A stretch of 5,554 bases of DNA from an uncultured Prevotellaceae bacterium. Its GTDB lineage: Bacteria > Bacteroidota > Bacteroidia > Bacteroidales > Muribaculaceae. Below, piece after piece: positions 1 through 5,554 of this stretch. Position 1 is the first letter of the stretch. Each line of letters opens with the position of its first letter. The notes under the pieces are model-generated. The model saw nothing but the letters and a program-made list of their open reading frames with translations, ran no database searches and was not told the origin of the DNA. The stretch spans positions 1-5,554 of the forward strand of contig CALAVD010000011.1 in assembly GCA_937892085.1 (NCBI GenBank), read 5' to 3'. The position numbers were made by a program, and so were the translations under genes.

Positions 1-50
1 ACGTGCAACGAAAATACTCGCACTGCTTTAGTCGTGATCCCTAGACGCGC

Positions 51-812
51 ATGATTGTCTTCTGGTCGAAGAATCCGAAGCCACTGCTACCGCATCTCGC
101 TGAGTTGAAAGAGCGGGGAATTGGATGCTATATCCAATTCACACTTAACAACTATGAAAATGAGGGACTTGAGCCGAATGTACCAGCATTGGTCGAGCGC
201 ATTGAGACTTTTCAACGGTTCGTTGATCAATTGGGTAGAGGAAGCGTAATATGGCGTTTTGATCCGCTCATACTCACTGACACAATCTCCATCGACAATT
301 TGCTTGAGAAGATTGCACATATCGGCGACCAACTACGTGGCTACACTGACAAACTGGTTTTCAGTTTTGCCGATATTGCCACCTATCCCAAAGTGAGACA
401 TAACCTAATTCGAGCCGGAGTGAAATATAGGGATTGGGATGAGGAACTGATGAATGAATTTACCTCGAAATTGAGCCGGATGAATCTTGAACGGTGGAAC
501 TATACACTCGCCACATGCGCCGAAAGCATAGCTATGGAGCAATATGGCATTGAGCACAACCGCTGTATTGACCCCGAGCTAATTGCGCGATTGGCTCCAG
601 ACGATTCAACGCTTCAACAATTCCTCTACTCGGCAAAGAAAGATGGCGGGCAACGAAAATGGTGTGGATGCATATTGGCCAAAGACATCGGCAGCTACAA
701 CACTTGCGCCCACGGATGCAAATACTGCTATGCCAATACTTCTCCACAATCAGCCGCCCTCAATCTTAAACGTCATAGCCAAGATTCAGAAACCATAATA
801 CAATACATTTAA
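51..812 (+). CDS. DUF1848 family protein, N-terminally shortened
   Basis: This is a DUF1848 protein of unknown biochemical function. Family hallmarks that can be seen are IVFWSKNPKP (residues 2-11), IWRFDP (67-72), KLVFSF (101-106), YGIEHNRCID (165-174), and a cysteine-rich C-terminus with CGC (205-207), DIG (212-214) and a CxxxCxxC cluster at C219, C223 and C226 followed by YAN. That spacing is the one used by radical SAM enzymes to bind an Fe-S cluster, so metal or Fe-S binding is plausible but not shown. The C-terminus looks complete. The N-terminus is short: family members carry about 45-50 more residues, including a SRRTDI-type motif, before IVFW. The frame upstream of the ATG reads on in a family-like way (positions 3-41, then Thr-Arg at 45-50) but holds a TAG at 42-44. 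The gene is therefore either broken by a nonsense mutation, restarted at ATG 51, or affected by a sequencing error. The methyltransferase-like gene starts 3 bases after the stop, which suggests co-transcription. Confidence 0.85.
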   Translation: MIVFWSKNPKPLLPHLAELKERGIGCYIQFTLNNYENEGLEPNVPALVERIETFQRFVDQLGRGSVIWRFDPLILTDTISIDNLLEKIAHIGDQLRGYTDKLVFSFADIATYPKVRHNLIRAGVKYRDWDEELMNEFTSKLSRMNLERWNYTLATCAESIAMEQYGIEHNRCIDPELIARLAPDDSTLQQFLYSAKKDGGQRKWCGCILAKDIGSYNTCAHGCKYCYANTSPQSAALNLKRHSQDSETIIQYI

Positions 813-815
813 CCG

Positions 816-1556
816 ATGAAAAACACACTTACATTTGAACAAATCATTCAGCATGCACATGCTCAAGTAGGATCAATGAGTGAAAGCAAAATTGAAGCTT
901 TGACAAAACAACTAGAAAATGGAAAGGGAATCTTAACATCGGAGGAGCAGATGATTTTATATCTCCATAAATATGGAACTATTCATCAAGCAAAACTTAT
1001 GCAGGCTTTCGAACATATTCCTCATAAACTATGGATAGAGGGTGCTATTTCTTTAGTTGACTATGGATGCGGACAAGGCATTGCAGAGATGGTGCTTTCT
1101 GACTTTTTGCTATCTCAAAACATTGATAACGACGCCATAAAAGATATAACACTAATAGAGCCGTCTCGATCTTGTCTTATTAAATGCATAAAATATTTGG
1201 ATGGGTTTTATTATAACGCTGAAATAAAGCCACTTCTCATAGATGCATCTCATCTTAATCAAGACCACATAAAACCAAAATCGAATTATGTACTTCATAT
1301 ATTCTCCAATGTATTGGACCTTGAAGAATTTGATTTCAAACCAATAATTGAGATTCTCAAGAATGATGTAACGCATAACAACATAATAGTGTGTGTAAGC
1401 CCATTTTATCAGGAGGACATGAGAGGTAAACGCATAGATCTATTTGGAAACCAGCTTCAAGGGTATAAATGCGCATTCCGCTTTCAAAAGCACACTGATG
1501 ATTGGGATAATGACTATAGTTGTCAGATTAGAATCTATGTAAGTTCATATTATTGA
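816..1556 (+). CDS. SAM-dependent methyltransferase-like protein
   Basis: A 246-residue protein with a class I (Rossmann-fold) methyltransferase pattern. VDYGCGQG at 81-88 matches the glycine-rich SAM-binding motif I. The acidic residue of motif II is probably E115 in LIEPS (113-117), about 30 residues later. HIFSNVLDL (151-159) and IIVCVSPFY (180-188) fit later core strands. The first ~75 residues are a helical extension. No substrate-specific motif is recognised: there is no NPPY/DPPY tetrad of amino-DNA methylases and no PC dipeptide of C5-methylases, so the target (RNA, protein or small molecule) is unknown, and a non-catalytic SAM-binding role is possible. The gene begins 3 bases after the DUF1848 stop with no room for its own promoter, so it is probably translated from the same mRNA. 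Two hand-counted samples give 22/60 and 18/60 G+C, clearly lower than the DUF1848 gene (31/60), which suggests a different origin. Its last 12 bases overlap the tail of the convergent truncated DUF3987 frame. Confidence 0.72.
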   Translation: MKNTLTFEQIIQHAHAQVGSMSESKIEALTKQLENGKGILTSEEQMILYLHKYGTIHQAKLMQAFEHIPHKLWIEGAISLVDYGCGQGIAEMVLSDFLLSQNIDNDAIKDITLIEPSRSCLIKCIKYLDGFYYNAEIKPLLIDASHLNQDHIKPKSNYVLHIFSNVLDLEEFDFKPIIEILKNDVTHNNIIVCVSPFYQEDMRGKRIDLFGNQLQGYKCAFRFQKHTDDWDNDYSCQIRIYVSSYY

Positions 1557-1811
1557 AACGCAAAACGCCTTCGCCCGAAAGTGATTAATGAACTTGCGGT
1601 CGGTAATCTTCACTCGTTTGCCTATTGCCGACGCGATCACGCTGAACACGGCCACGGTAGGGAACTCGATTGGGCAGTGATAGACGCGCACAATCTCGTT
1701 GATGTACTGCTGCACCATTTGGGGCAGACCGTCAATGGGCAACTCTACGTCTTCATGAAGACGGAGCTTGCCGGACTGGGGTTGTAAGTTGTTCTTCTCC
1801 ATAAGGCGCAT
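1545..1811 (-). pseudogene. Truncated DUF3987 (mobile-element primase/helicase-like) gene, N-terminal fragment
   Basis: The first ~77 residues match the start of DUF3987 proteins, which are several hundred residues long, carry a P-loop ATPase region, and are common in replication modules of Bacteroidota integrative and mobilisable elements. Visible hallmarks, numbered from ATG 1811, are LPIDGLP (24-30) and a YxxEIxRVYxCPxEF-like helix followed by ASAIGKRVKI (60-69). The family-like sequence ends at ...KFINH near base 1581. The frame then continues through about 11 unrelated codons to a TGA at 1545-1547, so the P-loop and everything after it are missing and the product should be non-functional. 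The start overlaps the HTH stop as TGATG (1813-1809), a translational-coupling arrangement. A GTG at 1814 is an alternative start. The loss coincides with the end of the incoming methyltransferase-like gene. Confidence 0.75.
1557..1581. other. Apparent recombination junction between cassette and DUF3987 remnant
   Basis: On the left is the stop codon of the AT-rich methyltransferase-like gene (1554-1556). On the right, DUF3987-like coding sequence on the minus strand stops being recognisable at about 1581. The 25 bases between contain no recognisable IS end, tRNA fragment or long inverted repeat. A short TTCGCCCGAA motif (1570-1579) leaves too small a loop to be a convincing terminator. The composition jumps from roughly 30% to 60% G+C across this point. 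I infer that an insertion or deletion endpoint lies here. Confidence 0.5.
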
Positions 1812-2116
1812 CACATTTTACAACCGGCCAGACGTTCGATGTCACTCTTGCGGTAGCGGCGCTTGCCGCCAATCTCCACCTTCCTGAGGATGCCGTTCTG
1901 GTCCCAACGGTAGAGCGTCATCTTCGACACCGACAACAGACGTGCAGCCTCGTCGACAGTTAACAACTGGTCGCTGCTGGCAGCGGCCTCAGCCTCAATC
2001 ATGGCGATAGACTTTGCCCCGATTAAAATCTCCTGGGCAAATGCCTTCAGGTCCTCCAATGAAACTTGGATGATGATGTTACTCTCTGAATTCAATATGT
2101 TTTGAATGGTTGGCAT
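1811..2116 (-). CDS. HTH (excisionase/MerR-like, HTH_17) DNA-binding protein
   Basis: A 101-residue DNA-binding protein. The C-terminal half is a winged helix-turn-helix of the excisionase/MerR type: LLTVDEAARLLSVSKMTLYRW (residues 51-71 from ATG 2116) gives the helix pair, and the wing GGKRRYRKSDIERL (83-96) follows. The N-terminal ~45 residues are a helical segment (EDLKAFAQEIL), possibly for dimerisation. Small proteins of this kind commonly precede DUF3987 genes in Bacteroidota mobile elements, where they act as excision or replication regulators or as origin-binding factors; that role is inferred here. ATG 2116 is preferred over the in-frame GTG at 2134 because it is a standard start; the GTG would add six residues. 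The stop overlaps the start of the DUF3987 fragment, so the two form an operon. A consensus promoter lies about 110 bases upstream. The gene looks intact even though its partner is truncated. Confidence 0.85.
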   Translation of the reverse strand: MPTIQNILNSESNIIIQVSLEDLKAFAQEILIGAKSIAMIEAEAAASSDQLLTVDEAARLLSVSKMTLYRWDQNGILRKVEIGGKRRYRKSDIERLAGCKM

Positions 2117-2218
2117 ATGTTTATGGCGCTCCACTCGGTATGCCAGTCTACTGCGAGCGCATGTTCATATCTGACTCGCCATTGATAGGATGGCGCCTTC
2201 TCCGGCGTTATCAAATGT
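2117..2218 (-). other. Untranslated leader of the HTH gene
   Basis: About 100 bases lie between the predicted transcription start (near 2219) and the preferred ATG at 2116. The stretch contains no ORF of note. It has some inverted-repeat content: GCGCTC (2126-2131) pairs with GAGCGC (2155-2160), and the interval includes the interrupted palindrome CAGT-CT-ACTG (2144-2153). A folded leader or a protein-binding site is possible, but the stems are short, so this is only a weak suggestion. Confidence 0.35.
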
Positions 2219-2225
2219 GACGCTA

Positions 2226-2256
2226 CAAAAGTACTATGTGCCTGGAAAATAGCAAA
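2226..2256 (-). promoter_or_regulatory. Bacteroidota-type promoter for the HTH-DUF3987 operon
   Basis: On the minus strand, TTTG (2256-2253) is followed after exactly 19 bases by TACTTTTG (2233-2226). This matches the Bacteroidota primary-sigma consensus TTTG - N19-21 - TAnnTTTG at every defined position. Transcription would begin around 2219 and run into the HTH gene, about 100 bases downstream. Confidence 0.75.
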
Positions 2257-2305
2257 AGACACAAATTTGATTAGGTATTTAGTGCGCCCAATAAAACATT
2301 ATTGT

Positions 2306-2313
2306 TACCTTTG
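2306..2313 (+). promoter_or_regulatory. Bacteroidota-type -7 box upstream of the transposase-like gene
   Basis: TACCTTTG is an exact TAnnTTTG box 25 bases upstream of the ATG at 2339. The -33 region is poor: only AGTG (2281-2284) sits at a suitable distance (21 bases). Expression is therefore likely but may be modest. A transcript starting near 2320 would have a leader of only ~20 bases. This also argues that the ORF does not begin at the upstream TTG (2267), since those codons would lie mostly inside the promoter. Confidence 0.55.
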
Positions 2314-2338
2314 CATCGTACAATATCAGTCAACGCAT

Positions 2339-3214
2339 ATGAGCGACCAAGAATCCATATTTCTTCAAAGATTCAACAGTAATGATGAGTGCATTCATTA
2401 TCTGGCGAATATAAAGTGGCCAAACGAGAGTTTTGTATGTAAGAGATGTGGTAATGTTACTTTTCACAGAGGCAGAACACCATATTCTCGCAGATGTAAC
2501 AAATGCAAGTATGATGAGAGTGTAACCGCCGGAACAATGTTTGAGAAACTGAAGTTTCCACTTTTAACGGCATTCTCCATCATCTATAAAATTGCCAACT
2601 CAAGCGAAGGGTGCTCTTCGGCTGAATTGGCAAGACAGTTCGGTTTGCAGCAAAAGACTTGCTGGGCTTTTAAGAAAAAGGTTCAGTATGCTATGGGGAA
2701 AATAACGCAAAAGAAACTTGTAGGCGATGTTGCCATTCGCATCTTGAACATCTATGACGAAGAGTCATCAACATGGTATTTTCAACAAACCAGGCCGAAA
2801 CAACGAGTGGCAGTAGCCGTACAAATTAAAAAGAGGAGAGTAGAAAAAGCAATTGTCCAAGTCATAAATGAAGCAAAGGCAAAATACCTTAGGCCTTTCC
2901 TCAACCAATCTATAGATCCATCAGCACATATATTAATGCTGGATGCGTATGGCTTCAAAGTCTTGCAAAAGGAATATCAGATAGAGTTCTTATCACCACG
3001 GACCAAAAGGATGCAACCTCTAATGGATTACTTCGCTGAACTGAAGTACTGGATAGGCAAGGAAAGGCACAACTGTTCCTACAACAATCTGCAAGGCTAT
3101 CTCGACGAATATAGCTACCGGTTTAATCATCACAAGAGACCACAGCGCAACTTTGAGGCCGTTATTCGATCGATGATGAAATTAGAGCATGGGAATCAAG
3201 CTAAGGATGAATAG
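2339..3214 (+). CDS. IS1595/ISXO2-like transposase-related protein, probably catalytically inactive
   Basis: A 291-residue protein with the architecture of IS1595-family (ISXO2-like) transposases. It has an N-terminal segment (FNSNDECIHYLANIKW, 12-27), a Zn ribbon with C34/C37 and C53/C56, a helical DNA-binding region (SAELARQFGLQQKTCWAFKKK, 94-114), then a DDE-type RNase H-like domain ending in NLQGYLDEYSYRFN (250-263). By eye, the family pattern GxVEIDE aligns with GDVAIRI (119-125), so the first catalytic Asp is Arg124. The second Asp is kept as D202 (LMLDAYGF). The third active-site position before the LKxWxG segment is Met229. If correct, the protein can bind DNA but not transpose. The frame is nevertheless open throughout, and no convincing terminal inverted repeats or target duplication flank it. 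It converges with the primase-helicase gene, with 36 bases between stop codons. ATG 2339 is preferred over an upstream TTG (2267) because it follows a promoter box. It may be a decayed IS gene or a domesticated regulator. Confidence 0.8.
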   Translation: MSDQESIFLQRFNSNDECIHYLANIKWPNESFVCKRCGNVTFHRGRTPYSRRCNKCKYDESVTAGTMFEKLKFPLLTAFSIIYKIANSSEGCSSAELARQFGLQQKTCWAFKKKVQYAMGKITQKKLVGDVAIRILNIYDEESSTWYFQQTRPKQRVAVAVQIKKRRVEKAIVQVINEAKAKYLRPFLNQSIDPSAHILMLDAYGFKVLQKEYQIEFLSPRTKRMQPLMDYFAELKYWIGKERHNCSYNNLQGYLDEYSYRFNHHKRPQRNFEAVIRSMMKLEHGNQAKDE

Positions 3215-3239
3215 TAGAAAAAAGAGAATTGTAGGGCCA

Positions 3240-3256
3240 AAATAATCAGATTATTT
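3240..3256. repeat. Perfect 8+1+8 palindrome between convergent genes
   Basis: AAATAATC (3240-3247), a central A, then GATTATTT (3249-3256). It lies between the transposase-like stop (3214) and the end of the primase-helicase gene, and overlaps that gene's TAA (3253-3251). In RNA it would form an AT-rich stem with a small loop, so it could be a weak bidirectional terminator, a protein-binding site, or chance in AT-rich DNA. Confidence 0.45.
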
Positions 3257-5554
3257 GTTGAGGGTGTTGAGAATGGTGGTGGCTAGTTCCGGGTTGTGGA
3301 GGGTGATGATGTTGTAGTTGGCACTATGGTAGCCGAGGATGGAGACGCTGCCGTACCACACGACCGAGCGGTCGAAGATGGCGCAGTTGAGTGTGAGATT
3401 ATCTTTGAGGATTATTTGTGTGCCATGCATTTGCAGTCGCTCGGTATATTCATTGGCTTCTCTCGTTATAACGGCAATCTTGATGCCCTGTGTAGTCAGG
3501 TCAAGCAGGCGTGCCAAGATGTGTGAATTGCGGGTCGGTTTTACTTTTGGGCAGGCAATGACGAGGCTTCGTTTTACCTGCGATAGACTTCGCATGAAGG
3601 GGGGAAGGAATGAGCGACCATCGTAAATCAGGCTGCTCTCGTCTTTAACCTCAGCAAAAAGTCCGTCGGGTCCAAGTGAGTATCCCACAGCGGCATAACC
3701 CTTGAGCCGACGGCGGTACATCGCCTCGCAGAGAGGCACATTGATGTCGATATAGTCGTAGATATGCACCTCTTCCTTGCCCTCAAAATCGCGATGCAGT
3801 CGCCCTGCATATTGTACAATGATCCCTTTCCACGACACCGGGAGAGCAAGAAATAGAGTGTCGAGGCGAGGGCAGTCAAACCCCTCGCCAATATATTTGC
3901 CTGTTGCAACTATGACCAATGACTCATCGTCGGCGACATTGCGTAACTGCTCCATCTTCAACCGTTTCTCTTTTTGGCTTTCGGCTCCGACCAACGTAAT
4001 GACGTTTCTGCAATGCGGTTGCAACATCTCGGCTAGAGTCGCTACATGCGCAGTGAGATTGGTGAGAACTATGGGCGAACGTTTTTCAGCAAGTGCGTGG
4101 CACACGTCCTCAACGATAAGGCGGTTGCGATGCTCGTCCTCGGCAAGTTGCTGAATGACGTTGGTATAATTGTCGTTGGCCTCGTCAATGCTTCGGAACG
4201 GTGTAAATCTCGGCATGAGTAGTCTTGTGAAACTTTGGCTTGCCATCTGTTGATGAGAATCGGACGTGAATCGAATCGGTCCGCATTGCATGAAGAAGAT
4301 AGGCTGCAATCCGTCTTTGCGAATTGGGGTGGCAGTGAGCCCATAGATACGCCCGGCTGTCACCTCTTTGAGAACGCGCTCAAAATTCACCGCCGATACA
4401 TGATGACATTCATCGACAATCACCAAGCCGTAGCCTTTGACGAATGGCTTCACTTCACCGTCAGTTACGCACGACTGCAAAAGCGCAATATCAACAATGC
4501 CATGCAGCGAGTTGCCGGAGGAACTTAGAGTCCCTATTGGTGACCACTTCTTTTTACGTCCGCGCTTATTGGGCTGTTCCTCTAGTTTGTGGTCAATGAT
4601 TAGAAATTCCTCAAACTTTTGCTTCCACAGGTCGAGCAGTGCCTTGTTGTGAACCAGTATCAACGTGTTCACTCCCAATTGAGCGATTAATCCGATTGCA
4701 GTAACCGTTTTGCCGAAAGCAGTGGTGGCTGACAATATGCCATCGGAATGTTGGCTGAGCACATTCACAGCCTCTTTCTGGTTGTCGTATAACGTGCCTT
4801 TGAACCGAACTGGTATCTGTTTGCCGACATTGGTCTTGTCAACGAACTTATAGACAACCTGCTGTTCTTTAAGGAAATCCACTACTGCGTCTTCGCAACC
4901 GCGAGGCAGAGTCAGATAGTCATCAATAATCTCGGCACATGAAATGATGCGCGGCACATTATATGTGGAAAAACGCATGGCCTGTTTGCTGTAAAACTCA
5001 GGATTACGGAACGAGGCTATGCGCTTGAGATGATTGACCACCTTGGCGGATAGCCCCTGCATGGGGATGTATAGCATGTTGGCCTTTGTGATTTCCACGA
5101 CATCCGTGAAATCGTTCTTGTCGAACACTGGCGCAACTGGTACTTCCCATGGCTTGGTTTCGCTGGTGGTTGATAGACTCCCGAGGGCGGGGGTGTTGGC
5201 GTGACGTTGCAAGAGTCCATCTACTTTTTGCTCAGCGAGTTTGTCAATTTGATGCAAAAGCACCCATTGATCGGGATATGGCTCAAAGTCTTCGTCAACA
5301 AACACGCTGTTGCCCTGCCTGCGTGCTTGGCCCTGCAGCGGCAGTGCTACGAGATTGCCGAAGCCACCTTCGGGCAGCATGTCCTGGTTGGGAAAGAAGC
5401 GGTCGTAGGATTTGAACGAAAGGCATACATCCCGGCTCATCGCTTCGGTGAGTATTGCGTTGCCCAACTGTCGTGCCTTTCCCGTCCGGATGGGCGATTC
5501 AAAGAACAACCAGACATGTGCGCCATTGCCTGAGCGTGACCGCTCAACGTAGCA
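3251..5554 (-). CDS. TOTE-type primase-helicase (AEP domain, SF2 helicase, PLD-like C-terminus), 5' partial
   Basis: The frame is open to the window edge, giving 767 residues; the first Met-like codon in the window (TTG 5509) is internal, not the start. Residues 8-15 (SGNGAHVW) match the conserved His-containing motif of TOTE archaeo-eukaryotic primase domains. The end of that domain follows (SYDRFFPNQD at 49-58, GGFGNLVALPLQ at 63-74, YPDQW at 93-97). An SF2 helicase comes next: motif I ATTAFGKT (276-283), motif II DECHH (381-385), motif III TATP (407-410), GEGFDCP (556-562) and motif VI QYAGRLHR (581-588). A basic insert KRGRKKKW (330-337) lies between motifs I and II. The C-terminal ~110 residues resemble a PLD domain with HxKx4Dx6GS spacing, but the His and Lys are Thr721 and Asn723, while D728 and G735-S736 remain. 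Nuclease activity is therefore doubtful. Proteins of this build belong to predicted TOTE conflict (defence) systems; the biochemical role is inferred. The promoter and the first part of the primase domain lie outside the window. Confidence 0.9.
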   Translation of the reverse strand, partial: CYVERSRSGNGAHVWLFFESPIRTGKARQLGNAILTEAMSRDVCLSFKSYDRFFPNQDMLPEGGFGNLVALPLQGQARRQGNSVFVDEDFEPYPDQWVLLHQIDKLAEQKVDGLLQRHANTPALGSLSTTSETKPWEVPVAPVFDKNDFTDVVEITKANMLYIPMQGLSAKVVNHLKRIASFRNPEFYSKQAMRFSTYNVPRIISCAEIIDDYLTLPRGCEDAVVDFLKEQQVVYKFVDKTNVGKQIPVRFKGTLYDNQKEAVNVLSQHSDGILSATTAFGKTVTAIGLIAQLGVNTLILVHNKALLDLWKQKFEEFLIIDHKLEEQPNKRGRKKKWSPIGTLSSSGNSLHGIVDIALLQSCVTDGEVKPFVKGYGLVIVDECHHVSAVNFERVLKEVTAGRIYGLTATPIRKDGLQPIFFMQCGPIRFTSDSHQQMASQSFTRLLMPRFTPFRSIDEANDNYTNVIQQLAEDEHRNRLIVEDVCHALAEKRSPIVLTNLTAHVATLAEMLQPHCRNVITLVGAESQKEKRLKMEQLRNVADDESLVIVATGKYIGEGFDCPRLDTLFLALPVSWKGIIVQYAGRLHRDFEGKEEVHIYDYIDINVPLCEAMYRRRLKGYAAVGYSLGPDGLFAEVKDESSLIYDGRSFLPPFMRSLSQVKRSLVIACPKVKPTRNSHILARLLDLTTQGIKIAVITREANEYTERLQMHGTQIILKDNLTLNCAIFDRSVVWYGSVSILGYHSANYNIITLHNPELATTILNTLNK

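Noticed and set aside
1570..1579. TTCGCCCGAA as a terminator hairpin for the DUF1848-methyltransferase pair.
   Set aside because: Full pairing would leave a 2-base loop, a realistic stem is only 3 bp, and no T-run follows.
2126..2160. GCGCTC/GAGCGC inverted repeat in the HTH leader as a riboswitch or attenuator.
   Set aside because: A 6-bp stem with a 23-base loop is too weak, and no known riboswitch core was recognised.
2267..2338. N-terminal extension of the transposase-like gene from a TTG at 2267.
   Set aside because: The extension has no resemblance to the family and contains an exact -7 promoter box, while the ATG at 2339 gives the usual family N-terminus.
2219..3238. Candidate IS terminal inverted repeats: GACGCTACAA (2219-2228) against the reverse complement of 3229-3238 (GGCCCTACAA).
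   Set aside because: The two match well only over CTACAA. The 8 bases outside each end (TCAAATGT and AAAATAAT) are not a target duplication, and the left candidate overlaps the promoter of the HTH gene.
5149..5533. Open frames on the plus strand opposite the primase-helicase gene, and similar ones at 3296-4652.
   Set aside because: They lie wholly opposite a well-supported coding frame, show no recognisable domains, and look like by-products of its codon composition.
1..5554. CRISPR arrays, tRNA or rRNA genes, tandem repeats, reverse-transcriptase/ncRNA (retron-like) structures.
   Set aside because: No regularly spaced repeats, cloverleaf sequence, conserved rRNA stretch or RT motif was seen on reading both strands.

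Overview
The window looks like an accessory, mobile-element-rich stretch from a member of the Bacteroidota, most likely Bacteroidales. Three things support this. The protein families present (DUF1848, DUF3987, an excisionase-type HTH protein, an IS1595-like Zn-ribbon protein) are typical of Bacteroidales accessory DNA. Two exact matches to the Bacteroidota -7 promoter box (TAnnTTTG) occur where promoters are expected. I saw no obvious Shine-Dalgarno sequences. The species cannot be fixed from the sequence alone.

Layout. (a) 1-1556, plus strand: a DUF1848 protein with a C-terminal CxxxCxxC cysteine cluster, followed 3 bases later by an AT-rich gene with a class I SAM-methyltransferase signature. 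The DUF1848 reading frame has an in-frame TAG just before the first usable start, and family-like sequence continues upstream of it to the window edge. (b) 1545-2256, minus strand: the remains of a mobile-element replication module. A perfect Bacteroidota promoter drives a small HTH (excisionase/MerR-like) gene, which is translationally coupled (TGATG) to the first ~77 codons of a DUF3987 gene. That gene is cut off abruptly next to the methyltransferase stop codon. (c) 2339-3214, plus strand: an intact ORF related to IS1595/ISXO2-type transposases. Its Zn ribbon is preserved, but by eye the first catalytic Asp is replaced by Arg and the third acidic position by Met. (d) 3251-5554, minus strand: a long partial gene for a TOTE-type primase-helicase, with the end of an archaeo-eukaryotic primase domain, an SF2 helicase and a PLD-like C-terminal domain. 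Its 5' end lies beyond the window.

Base composition is a mosaic in hand-counted 60-base samples: about 50% G+C in DUF1848, 30-37% in the methyltransferase gene, 60% in the DUF3987 fragment, 33-45% in the transposase-like gene and 58% in the helicase. This fits several independent acquisitions. The best candidates for an under-described function are the TOTE primase-helicase (a predicted conflict/defence family), the adjacent transposase-derived protein that may no longer be a transposase, and the DUF1848-methyltransferase pair. That these act together as one system is inference only.
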